Positions 33,225 through 42,546 of a stretch of DNA of 63,009 nt are shown in pieces. The position numbers and the translations under genes are program-made. The DNA lies in NCBI GenBank assembly GCA_964602655.1, contig CAZRSF010000033.1, positions 1 to 63,009 on the forward strand, read 5' to 3'. The DNA is from Moduliflexus sp964602655 (lineage in GTDB: Bacteria; Moduliflexota; Moduliflexia; Moduliflexales; Moduliflexaceae). The notes beneath the pieces are model-generated. The model did no database searches. It saw nothing but the letters and a program-made list of their open reading frames with translations, and was not told the origin of the DNA. Positions within the stretch are counted from its first letter, which is position 1; each line of letters begins with the position of its first letter.

Positions 33225-34072
33225 TGTATTTTAGCCTGCCTAAAAAAAGCTGTCAGACTCGTCGAACGGCTCTGACAGCGTTCTGTTCCAGACATGCGTG
33301 GTCTCTCTTCGGTGTCTGTGTTGTCATCTTTTCAGGGATCGCCGCGTTGATGGCCGTGCCCGCCGCAAGCCTGACACCCGATACGTCGCCGCCGTTCACG
33401 CCGGGAGAACGCTTAGTGTTTTCACTGAATTGGCAAGGCATTTCCGCCGGGAAAGCCGAGTTGAAGATTCTGCCGATCACGACATTGAGCGGCGAACCGG
33501 CGTATCATTTCGTGCTGACCGCCCGAACGAACGGATTTATCGATAATTTTTATAAAGTCCGCAACCGCTTCGACGGGTTTGCGGATATGGCGTTGACGCG
33601 CTCGCTCTTTTTTAAGCGCAAACAGCGCGAAGGGGATTTCCGCCGCGAGGTGGACGTGCATTTCGATTGGGACCGAAGCGAAGCGCAATATGCCACTCAA
33701 AAGAAGACGCGAGAACCGATTCCGCTTGCGGACGGCACGTTCGACCCGCTTTCTATCTTGTTTTACGTCCGCACCATCCCGTTTGCGGAGGGCGCAGAAG
33801 TCAAACGTTTCGTGACTGATGGCAGAAAAAGCGTGGAAGGGACGATGCGCGTGGTCAAAAAGGAGACGATCACCGTGCCTGCCGGGACGTATGAGACCTA
33901 CGTTGTCGAGCCTGATACCAAAGACATCGGCGGCGTTTTCAACAAAAGCGATGACGCCAGCCTCTCTCTCTGGCTTACCACCGATCATCGCCGCCTCCCC
34001 ATAAAAATCAAAAGCAAAGTCTCGGTCGGCAGTTTTTACGGCGAATTGGAAAAAGCGGAAGGGTTGCGATAA
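33221..34072 (+). CDS. DUF3108 family periplasmic protein
   Basis: A 283-residue exported protein. An N-terminal hydrophobic stretch (VVIFSGIAALMAVPAA, about 25-45) precedes the DUF3108 domain. It starts FTPGERLVFSLNWQGISAGKA and continues through ARTNGFIDNFYKVRNRFDGF and PFAEGAEVKRFVTDGRKS to VPAGTYETYVVEPD. DUF3108 proteins are thought to have a beta-barrel lipocalin-like or LolA-like shape; function is unknown. The ATG overlaps the stop of the L7/L12-like gene by four bases. The 5' end contains a hairpin (33249-33279). Confidence 0.82.
   Translation: MMYFSLPKKSCQTRRTALTAFCSRHAWSLFGVCVVIFSGIAALMAVPAASLTPDTSPPFTPGERLVFSLNWQGISAGKAELKILPITTLSGEPAYHFVLTARTNGFIDNFYKVRNRFDGFADMALTRSLFFKRKQREGDFRREVDVHFDWDRSEAQYATQKKTREPIPLADGTFDPLSILFYVRTIPFAEGAEVKRFVTDGRKSVEGTMRVVKKETITVPAGTYETYVVEPDTKDIGGVFNKSDDASLSLWLTTDHRRLPIKIKSKVSVGSFYGELEKAEGLR
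33249..33279. repeat. Family D palindrome inside the DUF3108 gene start
   Basis: GCTGTCAGACTC and its complement-like GGCTCTGACAGC around a short loop, within codons 10-20 of the DUF3108 gene. On the minus strand it is followed by seven T, giving terminator form, although no minus-strand gene ends here. A near copy of the arms is at 48994-49024. Confidence 0.6.
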
Positions 34073-34104
34073 AAATCGGCTTGGCGTCTTCACTATATGA
34101 ATGG

Positions 34105-34158
34105 GAGATTCTTTGTTTGACGTGTTGAAACAAAGACTCTGAACGTCAAGAGAATCTC
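34105..34158. repeat. Nested inverted repeats upstream of wecA-like gene
   Basis: Outer arms GAGATTCT/AGAATCTC enclose an inner hairpin CTTTGTTT/AAACAAAG. They lie 33 bases after the DUF3108 stop and may end that transcript. Confidence 0.55.
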
Positions 34159-34205
34159 ACGAACAACGAAATCTTGAATAGGGCGGTGAAAGAGAGATAA
34201 ATAAC

Positions 34206-34235
34206 TTGACGACGTTTTGATTTCAAGCCTATGCT
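34206..34235 (+). promoter_or_regulatory. Candidate sigma70 promoter for the wecA-like gene
   Basis: TTGACG (34206-34211), an 18-base spacer, TATGCT (34230-34235). It lies about 100 bases upstream of ATG 34332 with nothing coding in between. Confidence 0.4.
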
Positions 34236-34331
34236 TGTATTCGGAGGGGGAGCGTAGAAGGGGTTATTTTCGACATCGCTGTTATTGAGAAAACAGGGTA
34301 TCATTCATCATTGTTGCACAGGGCCTCCGTA

Positions 34332-35840
34332 ATGTATCATCATTTTATCCAAAACGCAATCCAGATTTTTTTCATGGCGTTTGCCATTAGTGTCGTCCTG
34401 ACGCCGATTATACGGAAAATCTGTCGCCAAAAAAATTTGTTCGATCTTCCGGGCGATGAGCGCAGAATCCATACGACGCCGATTCCCCGTTTAGGAGGAA
34501 TTGCGATTTATACCGCCTTTTTTGGCACACTGTTCATCGGATTGTTCTCGCCGGGATTTCTCCAAGAATTGCTCGCGCGTCATGGCAAGACGCTCTTCAG
34601 TTTATTCCTCTCAAGCTCGTTGGTCTTTGCCATCGGCGTCTATGACGATATTCGCGGAGCCACCATTCTGCAAAAGTTTCTGGTGCAGATTGCGGCGGCC
34701 ATTCTGATGTACGCCTTAGGATTTAAAATCACGCTCGTCAGTATGCCATTTATCGGTTCAGTGTCGCTTGAGATGCTAAGCTTGCCGCTCACTGTTTTAT
34801 GGATTGTCGGCGTCACCAATGCGATGAATTTTATTGATGGCATGGACGGGTTAGCCGGCGGCGTCGGGTTTTTTTATGTGGCCACGATGTTTCTGTTGTC
34901 GCTGTTTCTCGGTAATGGCGTGACGGCCTTATTTTCAGCCACGCTGGCTGGCGCGATATTAGGTTTTTTATGTTATAATTTTTCTCCGGCCTCGATTTTT
35001 ATGGGCGACTCCGGCAGCTTATTTATCGGTTTCATGATCGCAAGCATCGCGTTGCGCGGTTCGCAAAAGAGTTCGACCGCTGTCGTGCTGCTTATTCCTG
35101 TCGTCGCCTTAGGTCTTCCGATTACCGATACGATTTTAGCCGTCGCTCGCCGATTAAGTCGAGGACGTTCTCCGTTTTCCGCAGATCGCGAGCATATTCA
35201 TCATCGCTTGTTGAATATGGGGTTGTCTTCGAGACAAACCGTGCTGCTGCTGTATGGCGTCTGCTTTGTGCTTGGCGTGACTGCATTGCTGATGACTGCC
35301 GTGAATAATCAGGTGTTGACGTTGATTTTGATTGTATTGAGCATTATGGCGGTCAGTGGCATCAGAATATTGGGCTATACCTCGGACATGGTCGAAATCA
35401 ATGAATTGGCAAAGCAACGGATTCGAAAGAAACGAAGATTATTCGAACAGCAACGATTGACGACAGAAATTTTGAGCGAGATGCAGAGCGTTTCAGATAT
35501 TCCAACGTTAAAAAAGACAGCAATCAGAGCATTCGAAGCGATGGAATTCGACGTCGGTTATTGCGCGTTTTTCTCGCCCAAAACACTTGACATCAAGGAC
35601 GATTGTCACTGGCACAGTCCCCGGTACGAGAGGCAGGAAATTCCCCATGATTGCATGGCGACGATGACGGTTCCGCTTCTGCATGGAGAAAAAAAGTCTG
35701 GCGATTTGATGGTCGGAAAATTTTTCGATTCCACCGATGAAACAGAATTCCTTGAAATGACCATGTTTGTGATACAATTGAAAAGTGCCATTGAAGAGCG
35801 CATCTTTCATGCAACAGACTCAGTCTTTGTAGGTTTATGA
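34332..35840 (+). CDS. WecA/TagO-type glycosyl-1-phosphate transferase with C-terminal GAF-like domain
   Basis: A 502-residue protein. Residues 1-340 form a multipass polyprenyl-phosphate hexose(NAc)-1-phosphate transferase (MraY/WecA family), which starts lipid-linked glycan synthesis at the inner membrane. Catalytic motifs are FIDGMDGLAGG, FMGDSGSLFIG and the cytoplasmic HIHHRLLNMG. After the last helix and a basic linker (QRIRKKRRLFEQQR), residues about 370-500 look like a GAF sensor domain (LKKTAIRAFEAMEFDVGYCA, ATMTVPLLHGEKKSGDLMVG). The fusion is unusual. The family normally ends near 350. The 3' end overlaps the convergent GT39-type gene by 34 bases. ATG 34332 was chosen to start at the first helix. 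Confidence 0.85.
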   Translation: MYHHFIQNAIQIFFMAFAISVVLTPIIRKICRQKNLFDLPGDERRIHTTPIPRLGGIAIYTAFFGTLFIGLFSPGFLQELLARHGKTLFSLFLSSSLVFAIGVYDDIRGATILQKFLVQIAAAILMYALGFKITLVSMPFIGSVSLEMLSLPLTVLWIVGVTNAMNFIDGMDGLAGGVGFFYVATMFLLSLFLGNGVTALFSATLAGAILGFLCYNFSPASIFMGDSGSLFIGFMIASIALRGSQKSSTAVVLLIPVVALGLPITDTILAVARRLSRGRSPFSADREHIHHRLLNMGLSSRQTVLLLYGVCFVLGVTALLMTAVNNQVLTLILIVLSIMAVSGIRILGYTSDMVEINELAKQRIRKKRRLFEQQRLTTEILSEMQSVSDIPTLKKTAIRAFEAMEFDVGYCAFFSPKTLDIKDDCHWHSPRYERQEIPHDCMATMTVPLLHGEKKSGDLMVGKFFDSTDETEFLEMTMFVIQLKSAIEERIFHATDSVFVGL

Positions 35841-37234
35841 CGACGGATGCGCCAAAACATCACTGACGCTCCGTGCGCAGCATAAACAGATATAATCGGC
35901 ATGATCGGGATACGGAACCGGGAATATCCTTCTGCTCCGGAAAAAACAGACAGCATCAACAGGCAAAGCAACACCATCCAGAGCAGCAGATGCGATTGTT
36001 GATGAAAGGAGGAGGAGATATTTGATCGAATAAGCGCAGACAGAGAGACTCCGACGCAGAGATAGCAGACGAGAAGAGCAAGACCGGTCCCCCAACATAT
36101 CCCGACAAGAACAGGATGTTTCAAAAGCCACACGGTCTGATATATCTCCCTGGAAACAACAAAAACGTCTCTGATTGGCCCAGCAGAGGTTTCGGAAATT
36201 CCCAGAAATCGTAACGCAGTCTGCTCGCCGATCCCCAGCATAATAGTCAAGAATCCTTGCAATTGCCGTCTCACGAATTCTCGCGGATATTGTCGAATGA
36301 GTTGCAATCCTTCCCGTTTCCAGCGTTGATCCAACTGGCATACTGACCATGCTTGTGTCTCTGGAAATCGCGTCGTATAGTCATAAAATCCCACGGTTCG
36401 CTGCGCATGTTCGAACGTCATCCCTTCATGTCGCGCTAACAGCGATGCGCCACAATAAAACAAGAGATTCGAGCCGGTGACATGGCTGATTTCTGCGCTT
36501 CCGCAGAGGCTATAGTTCCTGATCTGCCAATTCCAGATCAGGCTTCCCCACGCAAGAGTCATGCAACACACGCCTGAAAGAATGGTTGCATATGACCATC
36601 GGCATTGTCGTTTCCAATGCCAGAACAAGAACGCAATGGCCGGAAAGAAAAGATAATACGCGACAGGTCGGATAAACGTCGAAATTGAGAGAAGAAAGCC
36701 GAATACGCTTCCGAGAATAAGCGACGAACGCGAGGTCGAACGCAATGCCAGCAACGCCACCAGGAGTGCAAGAGTCAGAACACTTGTAAAAAGCGTGTCT
36801 GTTAACACTTGCTGCGCATTGATGTGTGAAGCAAGATCGCAAGAAAGCAAGACCGAGGCAAGCAAGGCGATGCGAGCATTCCAGAGCAATCGGGCGATGT
36901 GATAGACGCACAGGAACGTCAAGAGACTGATGCTGATTTGTGCGAGGATTAAAATAAGATTATTTTCGCCAAAGATTGCATATATGCCCGCAATAAAAAG
37001 CGGATAGCCCGGAGTACGTCGAAGCTGAGGTATGTCCGCATGTTCGGGGCTAAGTGAAAAACGTCCGTTTTCCAGTAATGCCCTGCCGGCATCCAGATAT
37101 TCTTGCGAATCAGGCTCAAGTATCCGCGTAGAATCTGCGTGATAGACCATTACCGTTATCAAACTTCGTCCAATACCGACACACAAAAGCAGAAGGATGA
37201 AACAGCATAATGGGGAAATTCGAGTGTATTTCAT
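35807..37234 (-). CDS. Multipass GT39/GT-C type glycosyltransferase
   Basis: A 475-residue integral membrane protein with about ten hydrophobic segments. The first extracytoplasmic loop contains DSTRILEPDSQEYLDAGRALL and then RRTPGYPLFIAGIYAIFG, the pattern of dolichyl/polyprenyl-phosphate-mannose-type (PMT/ArnT-like, GT39) transferases with an acidic pair in loop 1. Such enzymes move a sugar from a lipid carrier to glycan or protein outside the inner membrane. Acceptor unknown. It is the last gene of the minus-strand polysaccharide series, 37 bases after the tyrosine kinase stop. Its 3' end overlaps the convergent wecA-like gene. Confidence 0.72.
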   Translation of the reverse strand: MKYTRISPLCCFILLLLCVGIGRSLITVMVYHADSTRILEPDSQEYLDAGRALLENGRFSLSPEHADIPQLRRTPGYPLFIAGIYAIFGENNLILILAQISISLLTFLCVYHIARLLWNARIALLASVLLSCDLASHINAQQVLTDTLFTSVLTLALLVALLALRSTSRSSLILGSVFGFLLSISTFIRPVAYYLFFPAIAFLFWHWKRQCRWSYATILSGVCCMTLAWGSLIWNWQIRNYSLCGSAEISHVTGSNLLFYCGASLLARHEGMTFEHAQRTVGFYDYTTRFPETQAWSVCQLDQRWKREGLQLIRQYPREFVRRQLQGFLTIMLGIGEQTALRFLGISETSAGPIRDVFVVSREIYQTVWLLKHPVLVGICWGTGLALLVCYLCVGVSLSALIRSNISSSFHQQSHLLLWMVLLCLLMLSVFSGAEGYSRFRIPIMPIISVYAAHGASVMFWRIRRHKPTKTESVA

Positions 37235-37271
37235 TCGCGTTAGATAAACGGTTTTTTACCACCACCCCCAT

Positions 37272-39533
37272 TTAGCCCTTTAGAGGGATTGTGCGACGAC
37301 CATTCGATTGTTCACCACTCTCCTCGTCTTTTTCCTGATAATAGCCGCCATGATAATATGAGTAGTAGTAATGATCTTTTTGCATATCCACGCTGTTCAG
37401 AACACCGCCGAGAATACGGGCTTTCACGGCAAGAAGCTGATCGCAGGCGCGGCGGGCGACATCTCGGCTGGTTTGTCCTGCCCGGACGATCAACACGACG
37501 CCATCCACAATCTGACTTAAGATGACCGGGTCTGTGACCACATTGACGGGCGGGGAATCAATCAGGATGCGATCATATTTTTTACTCAGCGCATGCAGCA
37601 AAAGTTTTGTCCGTTCGGAACTGAGCAATTCCGATGGATTCGGGGGAATCTGTCCGCACGGAATAATATCCAAATTCGGAATCTGGGTGCGTTTGACAAC
37701 CACCTTTGTTCCATTAGTGCCAAGATTCATGATCATCTCGGTAATGCCATCTGTATTGCCGGGAATATTGAAAATCCGGTGCATACGGGGTTTACGAAGA
37801 TCGCAATCAATCACCAGGGTTTTGCTGCCGCTTTGCGCCATCGTGATGGCTAAATTGGCAACGGTAATGCTTTTGCCTTCGGTCGGGCCGGCGCTCGTGA
37901 CGAGCAAGATCGGGCCATGTTCCAACGACGAAAACATGACGTTCGTCCGCAAACTGCGATACGCTTCGGACACCGTAGATTTCGGGTCTAACGCCACGAC
38001 CGTATCCACCGGATTCGGCTGACTTCGATGCGCTGGCACGTTCCCGTTCCCATTTCCATTATAGGCAACTTTGGGAATAAATCCGAGAAACGGCATATTC
38101 AAATAGTGTTGAAGATCGTCGGGAGATTTGATGCTGTTGTCGAGAAATTCGAAGAAAAAGGCGAGCGCTGAGCCTCCGACCAGACCGACGATAATCGCCA
38201 GAAAAATATTGAGCTTCTTGCGCGGCGCAATCGGGTAATTCGGCACGGACGCCGGATCAATCACGCGGACATTGATGGTCTCTAACTGCTCGGTGACGTT
38301 TGTTTCTTTTGTCCGCTGCAACAGCGTGTCATATACGCGTTTATTGCTGTCGGCTTCCCGCTCCAAAACAGCATACGTAATTGATTTTTGATTCAAATCC
38401 AGCGCTTCCTGTTTATGTTCTTCCAGCGCCGCCATCATCTCTTCTTCTTGCGCTAACGCTAATTCATACTCATTTTTGATGCTGGTGACAATCTGCCGAA
38501 CTTCCGCGCTAATCCGGTCACGTACGGCAATGACCTGCGACCGTACGGCGATGACATTGGGATGTTTGGGGCGAAATTTTTTGAGGAGTTCCGATTGTTC
38601 GACCTCTAAATTCGAGAGTTCGACTTTCAAATTTTGAATGAACGGGTTATTGATGACTTGCGAAAGCGTCTCTAATTTGGCGACGGTTTCCGCTGCTGAG
38701 GCAGTGGCTTCGGCGCTCAGATATTCCTGAATCTGGCGGTATTGGGCTTCGACGCCAATCCGTTTGATGCGGGCATTGTTGACAGCGGTATTCAGTTCGG
38801 AGAGTTTCTGCGTCACAATATTCTGCCGATCTTCGAACGAGATAATGCCATATTTTTCTTTATACGCTAATAATGCGGCCTCTGATTCAGCCACTTTTTG
38901 CTGCGATGTTTTCAGTTGATCTTCCAGCCAGCCAGCCGCATCTTTTGATGCCGACATTTTCGATTCAAGACTTTGCGCGATAAACACCTCCACCAGTGTA
39001 TTCGCAACCCGCGCGGCAAGCTCGGGATTCACGGACAGCGCGCTGATATCAACGAGCCAGCTTCCTTTGATCGGCTCAACGCTAATGACATTATTCAAAA
39101 AATTATCAATACGCTGTTGCTCCATCAAGCGTTGTTTGGCTTCATCCGTCAACGGTTCGCGCAATCCTGCCAGCAGCAGCAATTCATTCAATGCGCCGCT
39201 CAATGAAAATCCGGCGTCTTGCTTCTCTTCTTGCTGTAGGCTTCCGATTTGATCCAGGACGGCTTTGGCTAATGAACGACTTTTTAAGATCGTGTATTGA
39301 GTTTGATAGTAGTCGGTATCTGACGTATCGAATGCCAGCACTTCTTGAAACGAGAGGATATTCGGGGTGTCTTTTTCGATAAGGATGCGGGTTGTGCCTT
39401 TATACACCGGGGAACTCAAAAAGGTGGCGACGGTCACGCTGACGATGATTATGACAAAAAACGTAATAATGACCCATTGTCGTTTTTTGAGAATTCGCAG
39501 GTAATCTTGTAAATGAACTTCTTCTTGAAACAC
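37272..39533 (-). CDS. Wzc-like polysaccharide co-polymerase and tyrosine autokinase
   Basis: A 753-residue inner-membrane protein from the chosen GTG start. A Wzz domain follows residue 10, with the first transmembrane helix at about 20-40 (IITFFVIIIVSVTVATFL) and a long periplasmic coiled coil. The second helix is near 430-455 (NIFLAIIVGLVGGSALAFFF). The cytoplasmic BY-kinase has Walker A SAGPTEGKS, Walker A' DCDLRKPR and Walker B ILIDSPP. A tyrosine cluster near the C-terminus (DHYYYSYYHGGYYQ) is the autophosphorylation tail. It regulates polymer export and chain length. GTG 39533 was chosen for AAGGAGG eight bases upstream; ATG 39569 or TTG 39581 are alternatives. Confidence 0.9.
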   Translation of the reverse strand: MFQEEVHLQDYLRILKKRQWVIITFFVIIIVSVTVATFLSSPVYKGTTRILIEKDTPNILSFQEVLAFDTSDTDYYQTQYTILKSRSLAKAVLDQIGSLQQEEKQDAGFSLSGALNELLLLAGLREPLTDEAKQRLMEQQRIDNFLNNVISVEPIKGSWLVDISALSVNPELAARVANTLVEVFIAQSLESKMSASKDAAGWLEDQLKTSQQKVAESEAALLAYKEKYGIISFEDRQNIVTQKLSELNTAVNNARIKRIGVEAQYRQIQEYLSAEATASAAETVAKLETLSQVINNPFIQNLKVELSNLEVEQSELLKKFRPKHPNVIAVRSQVIAVRDRISAEVRQIVTSIKNEYELALAQEEEMMAALEEHKQEALDLNQKSITYAVLEREADSNKRVYDTLLQRTKETNVTEQLETINVRVIDPASVPNYPIAPRKKLNIFLAIIVGLVGGSALAFFFEFLDNSIKSPDDLQHYLNMPFLGFIPKVAYNGNGNGNVPAHRSQPNPVDTVVALDPKSTVSEAYRSLRTNVMFSSLEHGPILLVTSAGPTEGKSITVANLAITMAQSGSKTLVIDCDLRKPRMHRIFNIPGNTDGITEMIMNLGTNGTKVVVKRTQIPNLDIIPCGQIPPNPSELLSSERTKLLLHALSKKYDRILIDSPPVNVVTDPVILSQIVDGVVLIVRAGQTSRDVARRACDQLLAVKARILGGVLNSVDMQKDHYYYSYYHGGYYQEKDEESGEQSNGRRTIPLKG

Positions 39534-39764
39534 TGGTCTGTCCTCCTTCATGCCTTCGGACGTCTTCATGCTACGATACAAGCCGTCTGAGGCATATTAC
39601 TCTCCATGCACTCTCTCTGTGTTCGTTGAAAATATCAGTACGGCCCCCCTATTCCGCACCTTACACACGCGTTGACATTCTGTCAAATAAAAAATGTCCA
39701 TTCGGAGAAATGAACGCGCATCCAGGAAAAGAATCGCGCCAGCAATGCGTCCGCGCACACATAC

Positions 39765-41003
39765 TTATCCTGAATAGCGCTGTCCGACAGATCGAATCAC
39801 GTCGAGAATCGAAAAAAATGCGTCAATCATCTCAGGATCGAAATGTTTGCCAGAGCCTTTGCGGAGTTCATTGAACACATCATCTTCGGTCCAGGCATCT
39901 TTGTACGCGCGTTTGCTGGACAAGGCGTCATAGACATCCGCAACAGCGACGACGCGGGCAAATAGAGGGATTTCATTTTCTTTTTTTCCGCGCGCTTTCC
40001 CATTCGGCAGGGTATAGCTGGGAATCGGTTCGCCATTGCGTCGCGGATCGACATGGCCGGGATATCCTGTGCCATCCCAACGTTCATGATGATTCAAGGC
40101 GATTTGTCCAGCGATCTCATCAAACTCGGATTGGGGATGGAGAAAAAGCTTCGCGCCCATAATCACATGCTGTTTCATGATTTCGTATTCATGATCATTC
40201 AGTCTGCCGGGCTTTTGAAGTATCTCGTCTTTGATGCCGACTTTGCCGACATCATGCAGCATCGCAGCCATGCGGAGAATATCTTTGAAGTTATCTATTT
40301 CCATCTGCGAAACGCCCCGCTTTTTCCCCCAGGCTTCATAAATTTCGGAGGAATACGCGCCCACACGATTGACATGCGTACCAGTTTCTTCCGGGTCTCG
40401 TAGTTCCGCCATGCTGATCATGCGCAGAATAATCGCGCGCGTCATCTGCGCGCGTTCTAACGCCATCGCGGCGCTGTTCGCAAAAATCCGCATCAAGGGA
40501 ATATCGTCTTCGGAAAACGCCACAATCTCGCCGATCTCGTTTTTGGCATTGATCAACTGCATGACGCCGATCACCCGGCTCTGATTGTTTTTGAGCGGAA
40601 AGGTGAGCATCGAACGTGTGGTGTAATGCGAGCGCTGATCATACGAGGGATCGAACGAATAGGGGACATGTTGCGTGGAAAGCTGATACACATCCGGGAT
40701 ATTGAGTAATTCGCCGGTACTGGCGACATACCCTGAAATGGACTTGTGATTGATCGGGACGGTAAAGGTGTTATAGATCAATTTTTTTTCAGGGCCTAAC
40801 TCCTGTTGCAAGGTGTCATTTTGCGAGTGGTTGAATTCTAATACATCCAAGTCTTTCACGACGTAAATCGAACCAGCGTCCGCATTCGCTAATTTCCGCG
40901 CGACCGCGAGCACTTTTTCCAACAAGACGTCCACGTCGCGCACTTGCTCGATTTCCTGGCTCATATCCAAAATTTGTTGTAATTTATGATTTCCATTCGG
41001 CAT
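39765..41003 (-). CDS. GAF and HD-GYP domain c-di-GMP phosphodiesterase
   Basis: A 412-residue signalling protein. A GAF domain at about 15-185 (LANADAGSIYVVKD, TFPLKNNQSRVIGVMQLINA) precedes an HD-GYP domain at about 195-400. The HD-GYP domain has AAMLHDVGKVGI (HDxGK), HVIMGAKLF, HHERWDGTGYPG and VAVADVYDALSSKRAYK. All metal-binding and GYP residues appear intact, so it should hydrolyse cyclic di-GMP. It lies within the polysaccharide cluster next to the Wzc-like gene and 231 bases before it, suggesting local coupling of c-di-GMP to polymer production. A GAGGTAA site precedes ATG 41003. Confidence 0.92.
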   Translation of the reverse strand: MPNGNHKLQQILDMSQEIEQVRDVDVLLEKVLAVARKLANADAGSIYVVKDLDVLEFNHSQNDTLQQELGPEKKLIYNTFTVPINHKSISGYVASTGELLNIPDVYQLSTQHVPYSFDPSYDQRSHYTTRSMLTFPLKNNQSRVIGVMQLINAKNEIGEIVAFSEDDIPLMRIFANSAAMALERAQMTRAIILRMISMAELRDPEETGTHVNRVGAYSSEIYEAWGKKRGVSQMEIDNFKDILRMAAMLHDVGKVGIKDEILQKPGRLNDHEYEIMKQHVIMGAKLFLHPQSEFDEIAGQIALNHHERWDGTGYPGHVDPRRNGEPIPSYTLPNGKARGKKENEIPLFARVVAVADVYDALSSKRAYKDAWTEDDVFNELRKGSGKHFDPEMIDAFFSILDVIRSVGQRYSG

Positions 41004-41203
41004 ACCATTACCTCGCGTGATTGATACTTTTTCGTAATTTGCGCAGGCATGCTCATAGAAACTCGTGGAAATTTCTTGAGTTATGCTTCATTCACGTGAT
41101 TATTCCCTGTTGCCGATAGACGAAACTGTCAAGAAAATTCCCATATATCTTTGGAATGAACACCGCGAAGAACACACCGAAAAATGAGAGGCTTCTGGAT
41201 GTT

Positions 41204-42541
41204 TTATCGAAGCCGCTGGCGTATTTTCTGGAAGAGTTTCTGGTATCCCTGATATTGCAGCATGATTTTGCCGGTCGTCGCATAAAATCCGAGCAGGCTC
41301 GTCCACTTTGCCATTCGGGAAAGCTGGCTTGTTGTATATGGAGATTCACAGAATTGCTCTAAGGGTTGCATGACGGCCTGCCACTCGAACTGCTGCCGAA
41401 TGCGCCGAATATTCGCCCGGCAACGCTCTCTGAACTCATGATCGTCAGTCAGCCGCAGAATGGCTGCTTTGATCTGTCCTGCCTGTCCCGGCTCTACGGT
41501 CATTCCCAATTCATGTTCGTCAATCACGTCGCCGAAATAATCGCCTTTCGTCGCAATAATCGGCAATTCAGCCCATAGATAATCCAAAATCCTCGTCCGA
41601 AAGGAAAAACGCGTTTCCAGATTGTCGAAATGCGTACTGACGCCAAGATCAACTTCTCGAAAATAACTCCCTCGATCTTGATACGGAACCCATTCATGAT
41701 TGAAAAATACCGTCTCATTGTATATGCCCAATTCCTGGCTCAGGGCGATGGCTTCATCAATCACATAGGCCACATTCACGCCAGTTGTTTCGCTATGCGA
41801 CCGTTTTCCGCAAATAAACAGCAATTTGATGTCGCGGCGCGTTTGCGCGATCTCTCCCATTGCGCGAATCACCACGCACGGATCGAACCAACGCCACAGC
41901 CCTCCGCCCCACAACACAATCGTGTCCTTGTCCGAATCGATCCGACTCTGCGGGAGAATCGCGCCATCGCCATGAAATGCCGGGCGCGTGGCGACCGGAG
42001 GCTCCGACGACAGTCCGAACGGCACGCAGCCGAACCAGCGCGAGAGCGAGGGATCGCGCCTGTATTGCGATGGCGTCAGCCGCCCGATGGCCGTCAACAT
42101 TCCGATCCAGTAATCCCGCTGATGTTCATGGCTATACAGAAAAAAATCACCGCGCAGCAACAGCATTTTCGTGCGCTCGACACAATAGGCATGCGAGAGA
42201 CTGGCGTTCCTGAGCGGTAAATGCGAATGATGCTCCAAAAGTTCCACCGACAGGGGAAAGGAAAGATCTACGACCAACGGCACATCGCGCAGAAACAATG
42301 GTAAGAGTCGGAACATAAATCCCTGAGTGACGACCGCGTCAGCGCGGCGTAACGCCGCATCGAGGGCATGGGGAGTATGTTGCATCATTTCGACTCTGGG
42401 GTGAGAGAGCGACGAGACATTCGGGGTCAGAAGGATGACATCGTGATTCCGAGATAAGTGCCTGGCGAATTCCCAATAGCGGATGCCCGGCCCGGCCATC
42501 TGAACATCAACTGCATCAGAACTGATCAGGACAATCGTCAT
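41204..42541 (-). CDS. GT4-type glycosyltransferase
   Basis: A 445-residue GT-B fold glycosyltransferase. The N-terminal domain starts MTIVLISSDAVDVQMAGPGI and includes RYWEFARHLSRNHDV. The C-terminal nucleotide-sugar domain has DTIVLWGGGLWRWFDP, LLFICGKR, VPYQDRGSYFREVDLGVSTH and FRTRILDYLWAELPIIATKGD, the GT4 E/D-x7-E region. ATG 42541 is chosen because it begins the Rossmann fold; it lies five bases after the preceding gene's stop (42547), so the two genes are coupled. Predicted to add a sugar to a lipid-linked or exported glycan; donor and acceptor unknown. Confidence 0.85.
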   Translation of the reverse strand: MTIVLISSDAVDVQMAGPGIRYWEFARHLSRNHDVILLTPNVSSLSHPRVEMMQHTPHALDAALRRADAVVTQGFMFRLLPLFLRDVPLVVDLSFPLSVELLEHHSHLPLRNASLSHAYCVERTKMLLLRGDFFLYSHEHQRDYWIGMLTAIGRLTPSQYRRDPSLSRWFGCVPFGLSSEPPVATRPAFHGDGAILPQSRIDSDKDTIVLWGGGLWRWFDPCVVIRAMGEIAQTRRDIKLLFICGKRSHSETTGVNVAYVIDEAIALSQELGIYNETVFFNHEWVPYQDRGSYFREVDLGVSTHFDNLETRFSFRTRILDYLWAELPIIATKGDYFGDVIDEHELGMTVEPGQAGQIKAAILRLTDDHEFRERCRANIRRIRQQFEWQAVMQPLEQFCESPYTTSQLSRMAKWTSLLGFYATTGKIMLQYQGYQKLFQKIRQRLR

Positions 42542-42546
42542 AGTTT

